Part shown: positions 9,933 through 21,866 of the stretch, one piece after another
How positions within the stretch are numbered: position 1 is the first letter of the stretch
Layout: each line of letters opens with the position of its first letter
Source of the DNA: Ophiobolus disseminans
Taxonomy: Eukaryota > Ascomycota > Dothideomycetes > Pleosporales > Phaeosphaeriaceae
DNA: 64,000 bases
Assembly (NCBI GenBank): GCA_010093685.1
Contig: MU006221.1
Location: 1,147,491-1,211,490 of the forward strand
Direction: 5' to 3'
The notes under the pieces: generated by a model
What the model saw: only the letters and a program-made list of their open reading frames with translations
Told to the model about the DNA's origin: nothing
Databases searched by the model: none
Made by a program: the position numbers and the translations under genes

Positions 9933-11205
9933 TTATTGCTCCTTTTCGTACCCTGCAGGTTTGGTCATGCCGTTGATTTCGTAGTAGCGGGATGTGCCTG
10001 TGAGGTGTTAGTGAGGCTTTGAGTGATAGATTAGTCTAACGTACAGCTGTATCCGTTCCAGTCAAAGTTGTCCTTGGGGTTGCACGAGCACTTGTGCTTG
10101 AGGCGGTACTCCTCGCCGGTCGGGCAGTGCGTGAATGGGACGTGGTAGTATGCGATGTCGTTGAAGAAGTGGATCTCGTCCTTGCTCAGCATCAGTCCAG
10201 CGGCGATTGAATGAACAGGCGCGTCGCCCCAGCGCTCGTAGAAGAAGCCGCCGGCATGGTCCAGAGATGTGAAAAAGTCAATGTAGGCGTCAGACCGCAG
10301 CCAGTTCAGGTTACCGATTTCGAAGTTTGACCAGAAATGGCAGTGGTTGTAGGTCTCGCCGCCGTCGTCGCTGAGGAACTTCATCGAGTTGTCTTTGACA
10401 ACGTGCTGGGGGTAGTGCTTGGTGAAGTTCTTGGTGGCGTCCCAGAGGGTGGGGATGGTCTCGACATATTCGTACAAGCTGAGGGTGAAGCTGTACTTCT
10501 TCTTGTTCTCGGCCATGAACTTGAAGGTATCGTAGTTGATGTCGCAGTACAGCTCGACGCTGGGCTCGACACGCCAGTACCACTCGTAGTTGAGCATCAA
10601 GGGGTGGCGGAAGAAGAAGCCGGACTCGTAGCGGCACATGTGGCGGTAGCTGATGGAGTCGCCGTAGATGATCTTCTTCTCCTTCATGTCGTCGCGGACC
10701 TTGGCGGCCTTGTCCTGGTCAATCCATTCGGGGAAGGACCAATGCTCCTTGGGGATCTTGCCGTAGTGTGTCTTTCCAGAAACCAGGGCAGATGTTATCT
10801 TCTTGAACTCGTCGTCAAAGTCGTCGTCGTTGAGAAAGACCCAGTCGTAGTTGAACTTGCGGTTGAAGCGGTCCTCGACCTGCCGGATTGACTTGGCAAT
10901 CTCCCATACGTCTTGGTTGCGGGCAAGTGTGACAAAGGTGGCGTTCATGCGGGCGCCTTGGATCGTTGCGGGGGGCAGCGTCTTGTCGTTCGGGGTCGTC
11001 CCAGCGACGGGATTTGCGGTGAGGGCAGCATTGGGGGTGCTGGGAGTGGTGCCGTCTGACCAGCTCACCGTCGGGACGGACGAGGAGCTGATGAAGTAAA
11101 AGACAACGAGGGCCTGTGGTTGTTAGCATTCTCCTGTAGGCTGCTGGGTGTCCGTACAAAGAGGGCAAAGACAATGTAGCGCAGATAGCGCTGAGAGCCG
11201 GCCAT
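9933..11205 (-). CDS. Alpha-1,2-mannosyltransferase, KTR/KRE2/MNT1 family (GT15)
   Basis: Three exons (11205-11158, 11113-10045, 9997-9933) join in phase to 393 aa. The enzyme transfers mannose from GDP-mannose to N- and O-linked glycans of secreted and cell-wall proteins in the Golgi. The 16-codon first exon plus the start of exon 2 gives a short cytosolic tail and a signal anchor ('YIVFALFALVVFYFIS'), the type II topology usual for the family. A Ser/Thr/Pro/Asn-rich stem follows. The catalytic domain shows 'MNATFVTLARN', 'YDWVFLNDDDF', 'YWRVEPSVELYCDINYD' and 'HCHFWSNFEIGN', the last holding the family's conserved Glu. Cysteines near the C-terminus fit family disulphides. Which paralogue (KTR1, KRE2, KTR4...) cannot be settled by eye. 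Confidence 0.93.
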
Positions 11206-11830
11206 GGTGTCTGATTGACCAGCCTGCTGTCTTCTCTCGCTCTTCTCTGATTTGACCTCCACCGTGCCGGTGTACGTCGGAATTCCTGTAGAAGGAGTCG
11301 GTGGCCTAACTAAAACTTGGTCGTCGCTACCAGATGCCTCACTCAGCACGTGTGCCTTGTAAGGGGTGAGTGTGGGAAACGAGCGGACTGAAGGCCACTC
11401 GAGCGCATCAACAAGTGGTGTTGGGGAGGGAGTGGCGATTCAGGGTTGAAAGAGAGGTCGAAAAAGGGGACGTCGCGCTCGTGGCCGTCGTACGCACGCC
11501 TCTCGAATGTGGCTGCACCAGCAGTGCAGGGTGCAAGGGCGGGACATGCCGCTCGATTCGGACTGGGGTGGGCAGCCGCGAGCCATGAGCGCCGCATCTC
11601 CACCACCACCGTCTCTTACCTGACATTGCCCCCCAGCGCCGTCGCATTGCTTGTGTTATATCCATACATCACGTGTGAGCTCCATCCGCTCATTGCGCCC
11701 ATGCGCCCGCCGCCCTGTCGCTCTGCCTTTACCCTCGCTCGACGTCACTGCCTCTAGCTTCGTACCTGACACACGTATCGACCACTGAATACGACCTTTC
11801 ACCCGCCACCCGCAACGGGCACTGCCCAAA
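11206..11830. promoter_or_regulatory. Divergent promoter region between mannosyltransferase and PAT1
   Basis: 625 bp between two head-to-head start codons. Short open frames here are not coding-like. There is no obvious TATA box close to either start. Confidence 0.4.
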
Positions 11831-14567
11831 ATGTCATTCTTCGGCTTCAGCACCAATCTCCCGAGGGACCAAGGTCACGCCTCGAATGCCCCCGGCTTCG
11901 GACAGCACGACGCCTTCGCCGGACTCGGCAGTGGAGGGGCAGGCGACGATGATGCGTAGGTTGCGCTTTGAGCTCTCAAGCTCTGTTATTTACTCTCTCC
12001 GCAGCATCGACTTCGAGGAGACGTACGACGGCCTCGGCAATCGCCTCGACGATGCCGACGATGCGCTCAATGACGACACTTTCGGTGGCCCTGGCACCCA
12101 GCAGACCATCGACAAGCACTTCGACTTCGCCGGCCAGACGTCCAAGGTGAGGAACATCCTGCAGGAGGAGCAGATGCTGTTCCAGGCCCGCCAAGGAATA
12201 CCCCAACAGCAGTACCAGCAGCCGCAGCAGACCCAGCAGCAATATCACCAGCAGTACAAGCCTCCGGTTCCCCAAGCCTCGAAACCCAATCGTTCTGGCT
12301 ATGAAAGCTACAAGGACCCCGAGTACATTCCCCAGCTGGAGGCGCGCGCAGATATCTGGGGCCTCAAGCCCAAGCAGCAAGCACCGAAGGCCCAACAGTA
12401 TGAGCAGCAACCGTCCGCACCCGCACCACAGGCCGCCCCGACTAGGAAAGCGATGAGTTTGGACGAGATTGAAGCCATGATGCGTTCCCAGAGCATCGAC
12501 AACGAGTCCAGGAACACTCCTCCTGTCCAGCAAGCCCAATATCCTGGTCCACATGGTCCACCTCAAGGGTTTCCACAGGGTCCACCCCATGGCTACCCTC
12601 AGCAGCATTATCCTCAAGGCCAACCACCCTTCCCCGGCATGCATGGTGGCCTGCAAGGACCACCTGGACAGTTCGCGCCACAGATCCTGCAGAGGCCCCA
12701 ACAGCACCAACAGCAGCCGCCTCAGCAGAGACAGCAGCAAGTTCGCGCTGAGCTTCCGGCCCAACCTGTGCACACGCAAGCGCCGCAGCAGCCAACCATC
12801 TTGCAGCGACAGAGGCCCCAAGGCAACGAGCCGAGCGCCCAGCAACCTCGACAGGCGACACCGCAAAATCAGCAGCAAGGCCCGCCTACCCAGCCTCGAC
12901 AGATCCTGCAGAACCCGAACCGTCAAAACGATCGTCTCGCCGGTCATGGCCAGCCGATGGCTCAATCTAGCCCCCAAGGACAACGGGGGCCGGCGCAAGG
13001 ACACAGCCGTGGTCCCTCCTTCCCTGGCATGGTTGTCACGCATCCGGAGCAGCTGCTGCAACTCTCAGAAGCAGATCGCGCAGCGTTCCTCGAAGAAGAT
13101 GCCAAACGTGCTAAGCGGAACCACAAGATTGCCCAATTAGCCAAGGACAATGGCCTTATGACACCGCAGGACAAGAACTTCATCACGCGTATTCAGCTGC
13201 AGCAGCTCATGACGGCAACCGGCAATCTGGACGAGCGAGGTCCTGAGGCTGCCATTGCCGAGGACTTTTATTACCAGGTCTTCAGCCAGATCCGTGGCGC
13301 TCCTCGTCAAAATCCCCAGCAGTCTGCTAGTCAATTCGCACAGACATACCTCTTCCAGACCAACAACAGGTTCGGGGCCCGACGAAATGGCCGAGGAGGT
13401 GACAACCATATGCAGCGCATGGAGCAGCAGATTCAGCGTGCCGTCGAGGCCGCTAAAGCACGACCGAAAGCGAGGCAGCTCGTTGTCGAGGGCAGCTTGG
13501 GAAAGATTGCATTTAGCAACTCGAAAACCCCCCGGCCGCTCCTGAACATCAAGCGGTCTGAGATCAACGACAAGCATCCGAAGCACAAGTCAACCATAGC
13601 CGATCGGAAAGAAGCTCTGCGCAACATCGAGAATGTCTACGCCACGCTAATGAAGATGGAGGATCATGAACGCACTATGCCCCCACCGGTCAACGAAGAC
13701 AGTAATCCTGAGGCCATTCAGGCGCACATGGAGTGGCGATCCAAGATCGACGCCCTCCACAGACAGCTCTGGCTGAACACTAAGATCATGGAGCCGATCA
13801 ACCCAAAGTATGTAATCATTCGTCGAGGAAGTAATTACTAACATGCACGCAGTGCCGCAACGCCGCATCCTTTCATTGCGATCTTGTCGCATGCCAAGGG
13901 AAAGAAGGCCATCCCTCGTCTCTTCCGCCACATCGACGAGCAGGAGCGCATTACCGTTGTCACCATGATCGTGGTCCACCTTGACGGACTCGCAGTGGTC
14001 AGCCAAGCCCTTGCTGGTCCGGAGGAGCCAGTGAACCCCGCCGTTCGAGAGGAAGTTGAGCTTTTCGCAGCCACAGTGTTGCCGCCACTATTCGCGCACA
14101 TGTCGGAGTCGCCCCTTAATATCATAGTAGGTCTTTTGGGTCTCATCCTCGACCGCACGTATCTGCATGTCGTAGCTCGAAGCAAGATCGGCCTGTCCCT
14201 TCTTACAATACTCATCTCCCGCGCCGAGCTGTTGAAACAGTCCGCGCCCGAAACGGCTTCTGCCGAATGGGAGCAGTGGAACGTGCTCTACAACCGCCTG
14301 TTCGATATGGTCGAGCCTGTGCTTCCAATCATATTCCCTGGAAGCGTCAACGACACGGACGACATGTACATCTGGCAGTACTTGGCGGCTATGGGTGTCG
14401 GCGCCAGTCCGGAACAACAGCAGAGGCTTGTCCTGGGTGTCAAGGACCGCGTTATGGAGACTGTCAATGTGAGCAAGGCTCTGCCGACTGACATGGCCAG
14501 CGCCCGATTGGCCAACGTCAATCTCTTCATGAGGGCCATTGGTTTAGATGTGGAGCTCCTTGGATGA
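11831..14567 (+). CDS. PAT1: PAT1, activator of mRNA decapping
   Basis: Exons 11831-11955, 12005-13807 and 13853-14567 join in phase to 880 aa. Pat1 bridges deadenylated mRNA, the Lsm1-7 ring and Dcp2/Dhh1 in cytoplasmic P-bodies. The first 42 residues begin 'MSFFGFSTNLP', the N-terminal motif shared with yeast Pat1, and are encoded by a small first exon. A conserved acidic segment with 'FEETYDGLGNRLDD' follows. Residues about 95-400 are a long Gln/Pro-rich low-complexity region from CAG/CAA-rich DNA, typical of P-body proteins. The C-terminal half is helical and holds 'RLFRHIDEQERITVVTMIVVH', the Pat1-C superhelix that binds Lsm1-7 and Dcp2. Intron 2 has a clear TACTAAC branch site. The first ATG fits the family start. 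Confidence 0.94.
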
Positions 14568-16099
14568 GGGAGTCCTGAACGTGATATATTTGGATCACAG
14601 AAACGAATGCAGACGACTATGGCCGATGTAGGACAGCAAGATCTATACCAGACATCAAGCTTTGGCAGCGTTCTGGCAGGAATACGCAGCTTGTCATTGC
14701 TTGCCGCCGTTGGCTTGCACCTGAAGGTCAAGCGCCGGCCATGTAAGAGGGGGAGAGTGACAGGTGCAGTTGAGCACCCGAGGAGAAGGAGTGACTGGCA
14801 ACGACCTGATGCTACTAGAGACAGATGTAGACCCTACGAGGCCTGGCCACACAACTAAAAGCGCCGTGATTGAACATTAATGCAAACACTGATTCCATAC
14901 CGTCTGTCTGCCGTGACGCTCTCAGCCTACCATTACCGACGGCTTCGCCGGTCGGAAGCTTGCCGCAACGCTGCGCCCGTTTCCCACGGTCTTGAAACTG
15001 ATCTTGCGAAGACGACGACGTGGCTTTGAGAAGCGCCCAGCTTGTTTGCCATTCTACCGAAGAGATGTAGCGCTTCAATGCTTCAGACATACAAGAATCT
15101 GATAGGGCAGTTGCATAAGCATTTGAAACACGCAATCGCAAAATCCCGAGATGTGACAGCTAAGCTTTGCCGTGTTGCTTGTCTCGCGCCCTGGGACAAG
15201 GTGTTCCGGGTTGTGGTGAGATTGTTTCAGTGTTGCGACGCTCTTGTCTGGGCTTGGCATCCGAAACACCTCTTGACAAGCTTCGTCAGCGTGTATGTTC
15301 ATGCTTCCGCGACGACTTTGCGCAGCGTTGGGATGTGGTGCGCACACGATGACGAGAACAGGAGAAAGATATGAGAAGCTTCAAAAATTTGGGGAGAGCT
15401 GGACGCTGACAAGAGCAGTTGCGATGGTTTTCGTCATCGTCATAACGACAGCTGGGGATTTCCCTCTTCATCAAGCCCTACGAGTGCCACGCCGCTGAAA
15501 CGACACCGCTAATCCTTGTGGCCACGTCCCTGCCAAATATTAGCGCTCCCCACATTTCCTCAACAGCTGCGAGAAAACTCAGTCGGTACGCGTAAGAGCT
15601 TTCGACACCTTATCGATAGCCTCTCACAGCACGTTTGAAGCATCTCGTCCAATGATGTCTGCAGCTCCGTCCGCATTAGACCCATACCACCAGTCTTCTA
15701 GACTTTGTGCCTGGATTTTCACATGGGACTAAGCCTAAACCTCGCCCGGATCACCCAACGTTGGGATACCCGCAACATCATGTCTGCAGCCGCGTGGACC
15801 TCTGTCTGGTGTTCAGTGGACTGCGCTAATCGCTCCACACAGCTCTTGAATGAGATTTATGCGTCGACTTCGGGTCGCATGTCGATGTTTCATCAATTCA
15901 CTCTCTTTGCAACTTTGTCTTACTAACGGACAGTCTCTCTTTAAGAGTCGACTCGCACACTCATTTGGGAAGTTGTGGACTTCTCATCAGGCTCAGCCTA
16001 ACATCCTTCATTCGAGAGCGTGGCGTGTTTTTGTTCTCTCTTTCTTCTTCATTTCTCTGACGACAGGTACATCGTCCGGCTGCCGGTCAGCATTCGCCC
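14568..16099. other. Intergenic, nothing recognised
   Basis: About 1.5 kb between PAT1 and the protease gene. Open frames up to about 130 codons exist, but none shows coding-like codon use or a domain. The last few hundred bases, rich in CT tracts, are the likely promoter and 5' UTR of the protease. Confidence 0.35.
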
Positions 16100-17442
16100 A
16101 TGATGCTATCACTTCGCTTTTTTTTCGTTGTCACTCTTTTGGCGGCAGTGGTGTTTGCCGCTCCTGCGTCGGTGAGGAGGAGAGGACTACAGAAACGATC
16201 GTTCAAGGTTCCAAGGCAGCTGAACAAGGCTCATCCAACTGGCCCTAATGGCATGGCTGCTATGCGGAAGGTGTTCCGGAAGTACAACTTCGTTGTCAAG
16301 GATGATTTCATGGTCAAGGAGGGCTTCATCAGCAACACCAAGCTGAGTCAGAACGCAACCAAGCCAGCGGCTACTGGTGGTAACTTGACTGGCACTGTTG
16401 CTGCGAACCCAGAGCAGAATGCTGCGCTCTTTCTGTCGCCAGTCGACGTTGGGGGACAGACTCTGAACCTTGACTTCGACTCTGGCTCTTCAGACTTGTA
16501 AGATTGAAGCTACTCTGAGTGGCAACGTCAGGCTTACCTTTTGCTAGATGGATGTTCAGCACAGACCTTCCTGCTCAATCAATTGCTCAACACACGGCAT
16601 TCGATGCCTCAAAATCGACCACCTTCAAGAAGACCGAAGGTTCGCAATGGAAGATCACCTACGGCGACGGCTCCGGTGCCGCTGGTACCGTAGGCACTGA
16701 CACCGTCACCATCGGCGGTGTAAAGGTCGAAGGCCAGACTGTAGAGCTCGCCACTGCCGTCTCACGCTCCTTTATCGAAGACACAAATACAGACGGCCTT
16801 GTGGGCCTCGCCTTCTCCAACCTGAATACAGTAAACGACGGCACCAAGAAGACCCCACAAAAGACCTTCTTTGACAATGTCATGAACGACCTCGACATGC
16901 CCGTCTTCACCGCCGACCTCGACCCTGACGGCACGGGCGTCTACGAGTTCGGCAAAATCGACGCCACCAAATTTGAAGGCGAGATGACGTGGATCCCCGT
17001 CAAAGCCGACACCGGATTCTGGCAATTCCCCTCCACCAAGTTCGCAATCGGTGACCAGGTTTTCGAGAACCCACAAGGCTCCGACGCCATCGCCGACACG
17101 GGAACATCGCTCCTCCTCGTCGATCAGCAGGTCGCTGATGCGTATTACTCGCAAGTCAAAGGCGCGCAGCTCAACGCCGAGGTCGGTGGATTCATCTACC
17201 CCTGCGCTGCCACGCTGCCCGATATCTCTGTCGCCATTGGCGATACGTACATGGCCAAGATCCCTGGGAATCAGATCAACTTTGCGACTGTCGATAAGGC
17301 GAATATGACGTGCTTTGGCGGTGTGCAGGGAAATCAGGGTGCTGGGCTTCAGATTTTCGGTGATACTATGTTCAAGGCGCAACTTGTGGCTTTCAATGGC
17401 GGCAACCAGTCGCTTGGGTTTGGGCAGAAGCCGTTGAGGTAG
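16100..17442 (+). CDS. Secreted pepsin-like aspartic protease (family A1)
   Basis: Two exons (16100-16497, 16548-17442) join in phase 2 to 430 aa, normal for a fungal preproprotease. A hydrophobic signal peptide ('LRFFFVVTLLAAVVFAAP') is followed by a basic propeptide with dibasic Kex2-like sites ('RRRGLQKR'). The two catalytic motifs are 'DFDSGSSDLW', split by the intron, and 'ADTGTSLLLVD'. The flap tyrosine is in 'KITYGDGSGAAG'. The first motif reads DSG rather than the commoner DTG, which is also seen in fungal pepsins. It resembles penicillopepsin/endothiapepsin enzymes that digest extracellular protein at acid pH. There is no GPI signal or serine-rich tail, so a soluble secreted enzyme is likely. 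Two potential N-glycosylation sites lie in the propeptide-to-mature region. Confidence 0.94.
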
Positions 17443-17897
17443 TAGTTCTTATTTAGGTTAGCGTTTTAGTCCTGGCAAGGCATAAGGTTGCCTTGCGTGG
17501 CTTTTCAAGGACGGATGAAAGGATATTGTATATATTGCCATTTGGTACACGCTCACTTGGAAAAGTGCTCAATAAACACGCATTACGACCCTAACATTGA
17601 CTCTCGGATAGACTCATTTCTAGAGTCGAAGATCTAGATTCACAAAGACTAGATTAAAGTGGGAGCGGTGAACAACATCTTCCCGTGGTCGAGAAGGCAG
17701 CGCGTGCACACGTGATGACGCTAAGTATGGGATGAGGAAAGCACGACCTTGATTGAGGACTGACCTCCGACACCTTAACATGCTTCACTATCGATACTGT
17801 CGCGCCTCTGAATACTAAAATCTACCTGCTTTGTATGCTCTCTCCTTTCATCTCACCGGGGACCAGGCGAGTGCGGAAGTGTTCCTGCCTTCGCAAG
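17443..17897. promoter_or_regulatory. Protease 3' end and promoter of the next gene
   Basis: 455 bp. The first part is the protease 3' UTR. A palindromic E-box CACGTG lies at 17709-17714, about 190 bp before the next start codon. An upstream in-frame ATG at 17835 (poor context) would add 21 residues to the next protein. Confidence 0.35.
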
Positions 17898-20800
17898 ATG
17901 GAGTACTCCTCTGCAGAGGAAGAGGAGGAAGAGCCGAGCGCCCTCGACTACGCGCGCCAACATGCATTATGCAAACCGTACTATAATGAACAGCCGCTTG
18001 CTGGCAATCTGCCCACGCCGCCACGCGACGACTTTGATCAGGATCCTTGGGATGAGTCTACCACTAACACGATTCACACACTAACGAAAGAGCGCCTCAC
18101 GGTCAACAAAGACGCTGTTTTGTTACTCAAGACGGTACATGAATTCCGAGACGAGCCATCGAGTGAGATACTAATACCACCTCCGCGGCGTTGTGCTCGA
18201 GAATTGAAGCAGGAATTGCCCGTCTTACGGACAGACAATGAGCTCGATATGCTGAGCTTCGGATGCACTGATATGCCGGATCTTACGCAGCTGAGAATAC
18301 CTTTCGAGGTCGTCAATGTGGAAAATGATGAAGGTTTCGACTGGCCAGCGAAGTATTTCAGTTATCCAACACAATGCGAGGCGCAGATCAAGGCCGAGAA
18401 ACTGGCAGTGTCAAGGAACGTGCTTGTCTACCTGCAGGAAGCAATTCGTGATTCTTACGCTCCAGGAGATCTTGAAAAGCTGAGGGAGGAGCAGCTCGGC
18501 TACAAGCCAGTACGTAAGTTCAAGTGAATAGAGGGAACTTTCTAATGGTAGTAGAACATCGCACGGAGGCCAGTCACGCCACCGTTACTTCCTTTGTCCC
18601 CAGTACTGGACCCGTATATACCATCGTCACCTGCGAATAGTCTTCCGCTTCCTTTCGAAAGCAGTGACGGGGTCACCGCAGAGGCGAAGGCTTTAGAGCT
18701 TCAGATCATGCAGGCAGACTCCTTGACACGCAACGGCTCAGACAGTAGTGATTCGATGCTGCTGGATGTAACGCATCCCCCGCAACTCAGCCCGCTTTTC
18801 GAAAAGAGAACACCGATGATCCTGAAGCGCAGAGCAGAAGAGCTGAAGGTGGAAGGCCCACTCGTGCGTACCATCATAGAAATTATGTGTGAGACAAACG
18901 CTAACTCTTATACACCCTCAGACGCCTCCAATGTTCTCCCCTTCGCCCTTGAAAAAGCTGAAGTCGGTGTCGTTCTCAGATATTCTACACCAGTTCATCC
19001 CGGAAGCACCATGGGTGAAAGCTGACAGCGAAGATGGGCACAGAGGCTCCAACTCATACTTTGACGAAGCTTTTAATAGTATACAGCCACTCGCCAGGGA
19101 AGCCATACGGAGAATTGGGAACGAACAGCTTTCCGGAGCAGACACGACTGCACGTGTTGATATCCCGCAGATCGACTTCACGCTCCCGGTGACGCCATGG
19201 AATGAGTACAGTCAAAGGAAAGGTGGCAAACACAGACCTGACGATACGGAGCTCGGCGCCCAAAAGAAATTCCTACTTCGAGTGAAACGTGAAGACCTAA
19301 AGACAGCGACTTCATGGCATGGCGTATCCAGCCTTGAACGAGGGTTAAAATGGAACATTTTCACGACCAAAATCTCGAAAATCAACCTGGAGGAGCAGCT
19401 GCATGGTGAGACGGAGTTCAACAAGGTGATTACCGACCTCACGACTGGCAACATCGCCACCAGCTCCGCACAAGTGTGGAAGCCGGATGGACTGAGAATA
19501 CTCCAGGGAGAAGATGAAGAGGAAATCGAGGCGGCGGAGATGGAAGAGCGAACGGATATGGAGGCTCTAATTCGCAAACGGAGATTGGAAATCGAGGAAG
19601 AGGCGCCTGAGGTACCTCGAAGGCGCACACCACCAGGGCCGGCTCTACAGGTGCACTTTGGACCACCTCAAGTCATACATGGCTCTCACCACTGGAATGG
19701 CGGTGTCTCCAATCCTCAAAAACCTGCGAAAACACGCTTCAAAACGTCCGAATATCAGGACCAGAAACCACAAGCCGCAGTAGCTCGACACAAGTCTCTG
19801 CAAACACCCAAGGAGACAACAAACGACCTCATGTTTGGCGGCTTCTCAGCTACATCGGCTTTGTATAAGTTCATGGAGACGCGGGGAAAGACTGTCGAGG
19901 TCGTGAGCGCAAAAGCTGCGGAAAAGGATCGACTCACGAAAGAATGTCGGCGCCAGGAGACCACGATTCTGACGGTCCGTTCAAGGGAGCCATCATTCAA
20001 CCATTGCACACCCCTCGCACAGCCAGAGAGAGCTCTCGGTCTAGATAACGGACTTAGAAAGGACGCTCAGTCGAAACCTCCACGCCTACCTCCGCTTCCG
20101 AATAACCTGGGGTTGTGTTCGTTTATCTTCTCGTCGGCGTTTCTACAGCAGCGATCTCTCACGAAACAGATCGAGCAATTATACAGTGCAGCTGAGATCG
20201 TCTACCGAGACTACAGCCTACCACATTCACCAACGAAAGAAGCCGACATACTCTTGTCTCCCTCCACTGGTCTGATCCTCACAACGCTCCAGCAGATCAA
20301 ACAGAGCCCTTTACCGGGACAGCCGGATCGTTCGCTCGTCAAGGAACGCATTCGGGACCTGCAGATGCGGTATGAACGGTTGGTGGTTGTCATAAGCCAA
20401 GGTCTCAGTCGTGAGATGGAGAGCCAAGTATCAGGTCGGCCAGATGACCCGCGTGATAAGGACGCTTTGGCACGCTTCGAAGGCTTTGCTAGTCAAATGG
20501 AAGGCGAAGTGCTCGTCAAGTACATTCGTGGGGGTGAACAGGCACTTGCTCATTCAATCGTGGTTGAGATGGGCACGTACGGCCTGCAGCACGGTTCGAC
20601 AGATATTGGTACAACTAAGCCTCTCGCCGTTGAGACAACCGTAAGTAATATGCCGTTCCTTCTTTCTTTCCGAGTCTCTGCTCACTGACCATTAGTGGGA
20701 AGTGTTCCTCCGTCGCGCTGGCCTCAACCCGTTCGCTGCTCAAGTCATCGTAGCTTCTTTGCAGAAGTCGATCGACGTGCAGATTCCGCCTGATTCGAGT

Positions 20801-20986
20801 TCGCCTCTCGTTAAGGGTCATGCCCAAGTTGTTCCGGTCAGCGGTCTTCCTGCATTCTTGATGATGGACAAAGAGGAGAGAGTAAGGCGGTTTCAGGCTC
20901 TCATGGGTGGCAGTCGCATCTTAAACAGAGTGAGCAAGGCGCTGGACCAGGGCTGGGTTAGTGCGGCGCATGGATTTAGGATGTGA
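17898..20986 (+). CDS. Putative SHOC1/Zip2-like meiotic protein (XPF-type nuclease fold plus helix-hairpin-helix)
   Basis: Four exons (17898-18509, 18555-18863, 18922-20640, 20696-20986) all join in phase 0 to 976 aa. The N-terminal two thirds is acidic and unrecognised. From about residue 660 the order resembles the ERCC4/XPF family: 'FGGFSATSALYKFMETRGK', then alternating helix and strand ('IEQLYSAAEIVYRDY', 'EADILLSPSTGLILTTLQQI', 'YERLVVVISQGL'). A C-terminal tandem helix-hairpin-helix-like region holds 'FLRRAGLNPFAAQVIVASL' and ends '...ILNRVSKALDQGW'. The XPF catalytic ERKxxxD is absent, as in SHOC1/Zip2, the ZMM proteins that stabilise meiotic crossover intermediates with Spo16. This assignment is inference from fold pattern; automated annotation would probably say hypothetical. 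I chose the ATG at 17898 for its better context (AAGATGG). Confidence 0.6.
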
Positions 20987-21236
20987 GATTTTGGGATATA
21001 TGGTTCATTTCGTGTCGGATTCTACATGGGAAGAATGAAGTTGATTCAGGGGCGCACAGGCTCGTGGTGATTGTGGGGTAACCTTGCGAATGACGCGGAA
21101 TGTTTCCGAAAGCTCTCGAAACATCCCACTTGAGCTTCAGACACCTCATAAACAAGCCCACAACTCGATGTATACATTCATCCATATACGAGTACGCCCT
21201 TCGCATTAACACACAGCTTTACGCGCATGTTTCAAC

Positions 21237-21866
21237 ATGGCCTCGGTACCCATCGGCGTCATCATCTCCGGCCGGCCAGTCCTCACAGCAGCACGCGTCG
21301 TGTCAGAAACTCAATTCGCATTCGAAATCCCGTCCCAGCCGTCCTTCTCCCACATCGTCGTCTTCCTACTCCCCGGAATCGCCCTCCCAGATGGCACCGC
21401 CGCCGCCGTCTACGCGCAACTGCCCGGCACACCACAATTCAAGCTACTCGGCGCAATCGCCAACGAGAAACCAAGCGCAATCTTCAAAGTCATAGACAAA
21501 GCCGGCGGCCCGGCAGGCGGCGGCCTGGGTGATGACGACGCCATGGTCGACGAATCCGCGAACAACGATACTACACCACTCGCGCTCGGTATATCCATCG
21601 AGCCGGCGCAACAAGTCGCGGCCGCGCTGGAGGCACAGAAGGCGCAGACGGCTCCATCAAATGCGGGGAATGCGATGGTACTGCGTTGTCAGAATACCGT
21701 CACGACAAAGGTGCTTGCGCAGCGGATTATCAAGAATTGCTATGATTTTCTGGCGAGCTATGGGAGCGATACGGTGCCGATGAAGGCGTTTGAGGCGTGG
21801 TGGACGAAATTTGAGAATAAGATTGAGAGGGATCCCGGGTTCTTGGAGAGGAGTGATGGGGGGTGA
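21237..21866 (+). CDS. OPI10: Hikeshi/OPI10 family protein
   Basis: A single-exon protein of 209 aa starting 'MASVPIGVIISGRPVL'. Hikeshi carries Hsp70 into the nucleus during heat stress through FG nucleoporins; the yeast homologue OPI10 was named for an inositol phenotype. The N-terminal domain shows 'FSHIVVFLLPGIALPDG' and 'FKLLGAIANEKPSAIFKV', the conserved core. A Gly/Asp-rich linker and 'LGISIEPAQQV' follow. The C-terminal helical domain has 'KNCYDFLASYG', ending in a tryptophan-containing helix ('FEAWWTKFENKI'). Length and domain order match the family closely. The gene lies 250 bp after the SHOC1-like gene on the same strand. Confidence 0.95.
   Translation: MASVPIGVIISGRPVLTAARVVSETQFAFEIPSQPSFSHIVVFLLPGIALPDGTAAAVYAQLPGTPQFKLLGAIANEKPSAIFKVIDKAGGPAGGGLGDDDAMVDESANNDTTPLALGISIEPAQQVAAALEAQKAQTAPSNAGNAMVLRCQNTVTTKVLAQRIIKNCYDFLASYGSDTVPMKAFEAWWTKFENKIERDPGFLERSDGG

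Noticed and set aside
10337..10891. 184-codon plus-strand open frame inside the mannosyltransferase
   Set aside because: Antisense shadow of a clearly identified GT15 gene; low-complexity Val/Glu/Leu composition.
11976..13061. 361-codon antisense open frame in PAT1
   Set aside because: Leu/Arg-rich shadow of the Gln/Pro-rich CAG-repeat region of PAT1.
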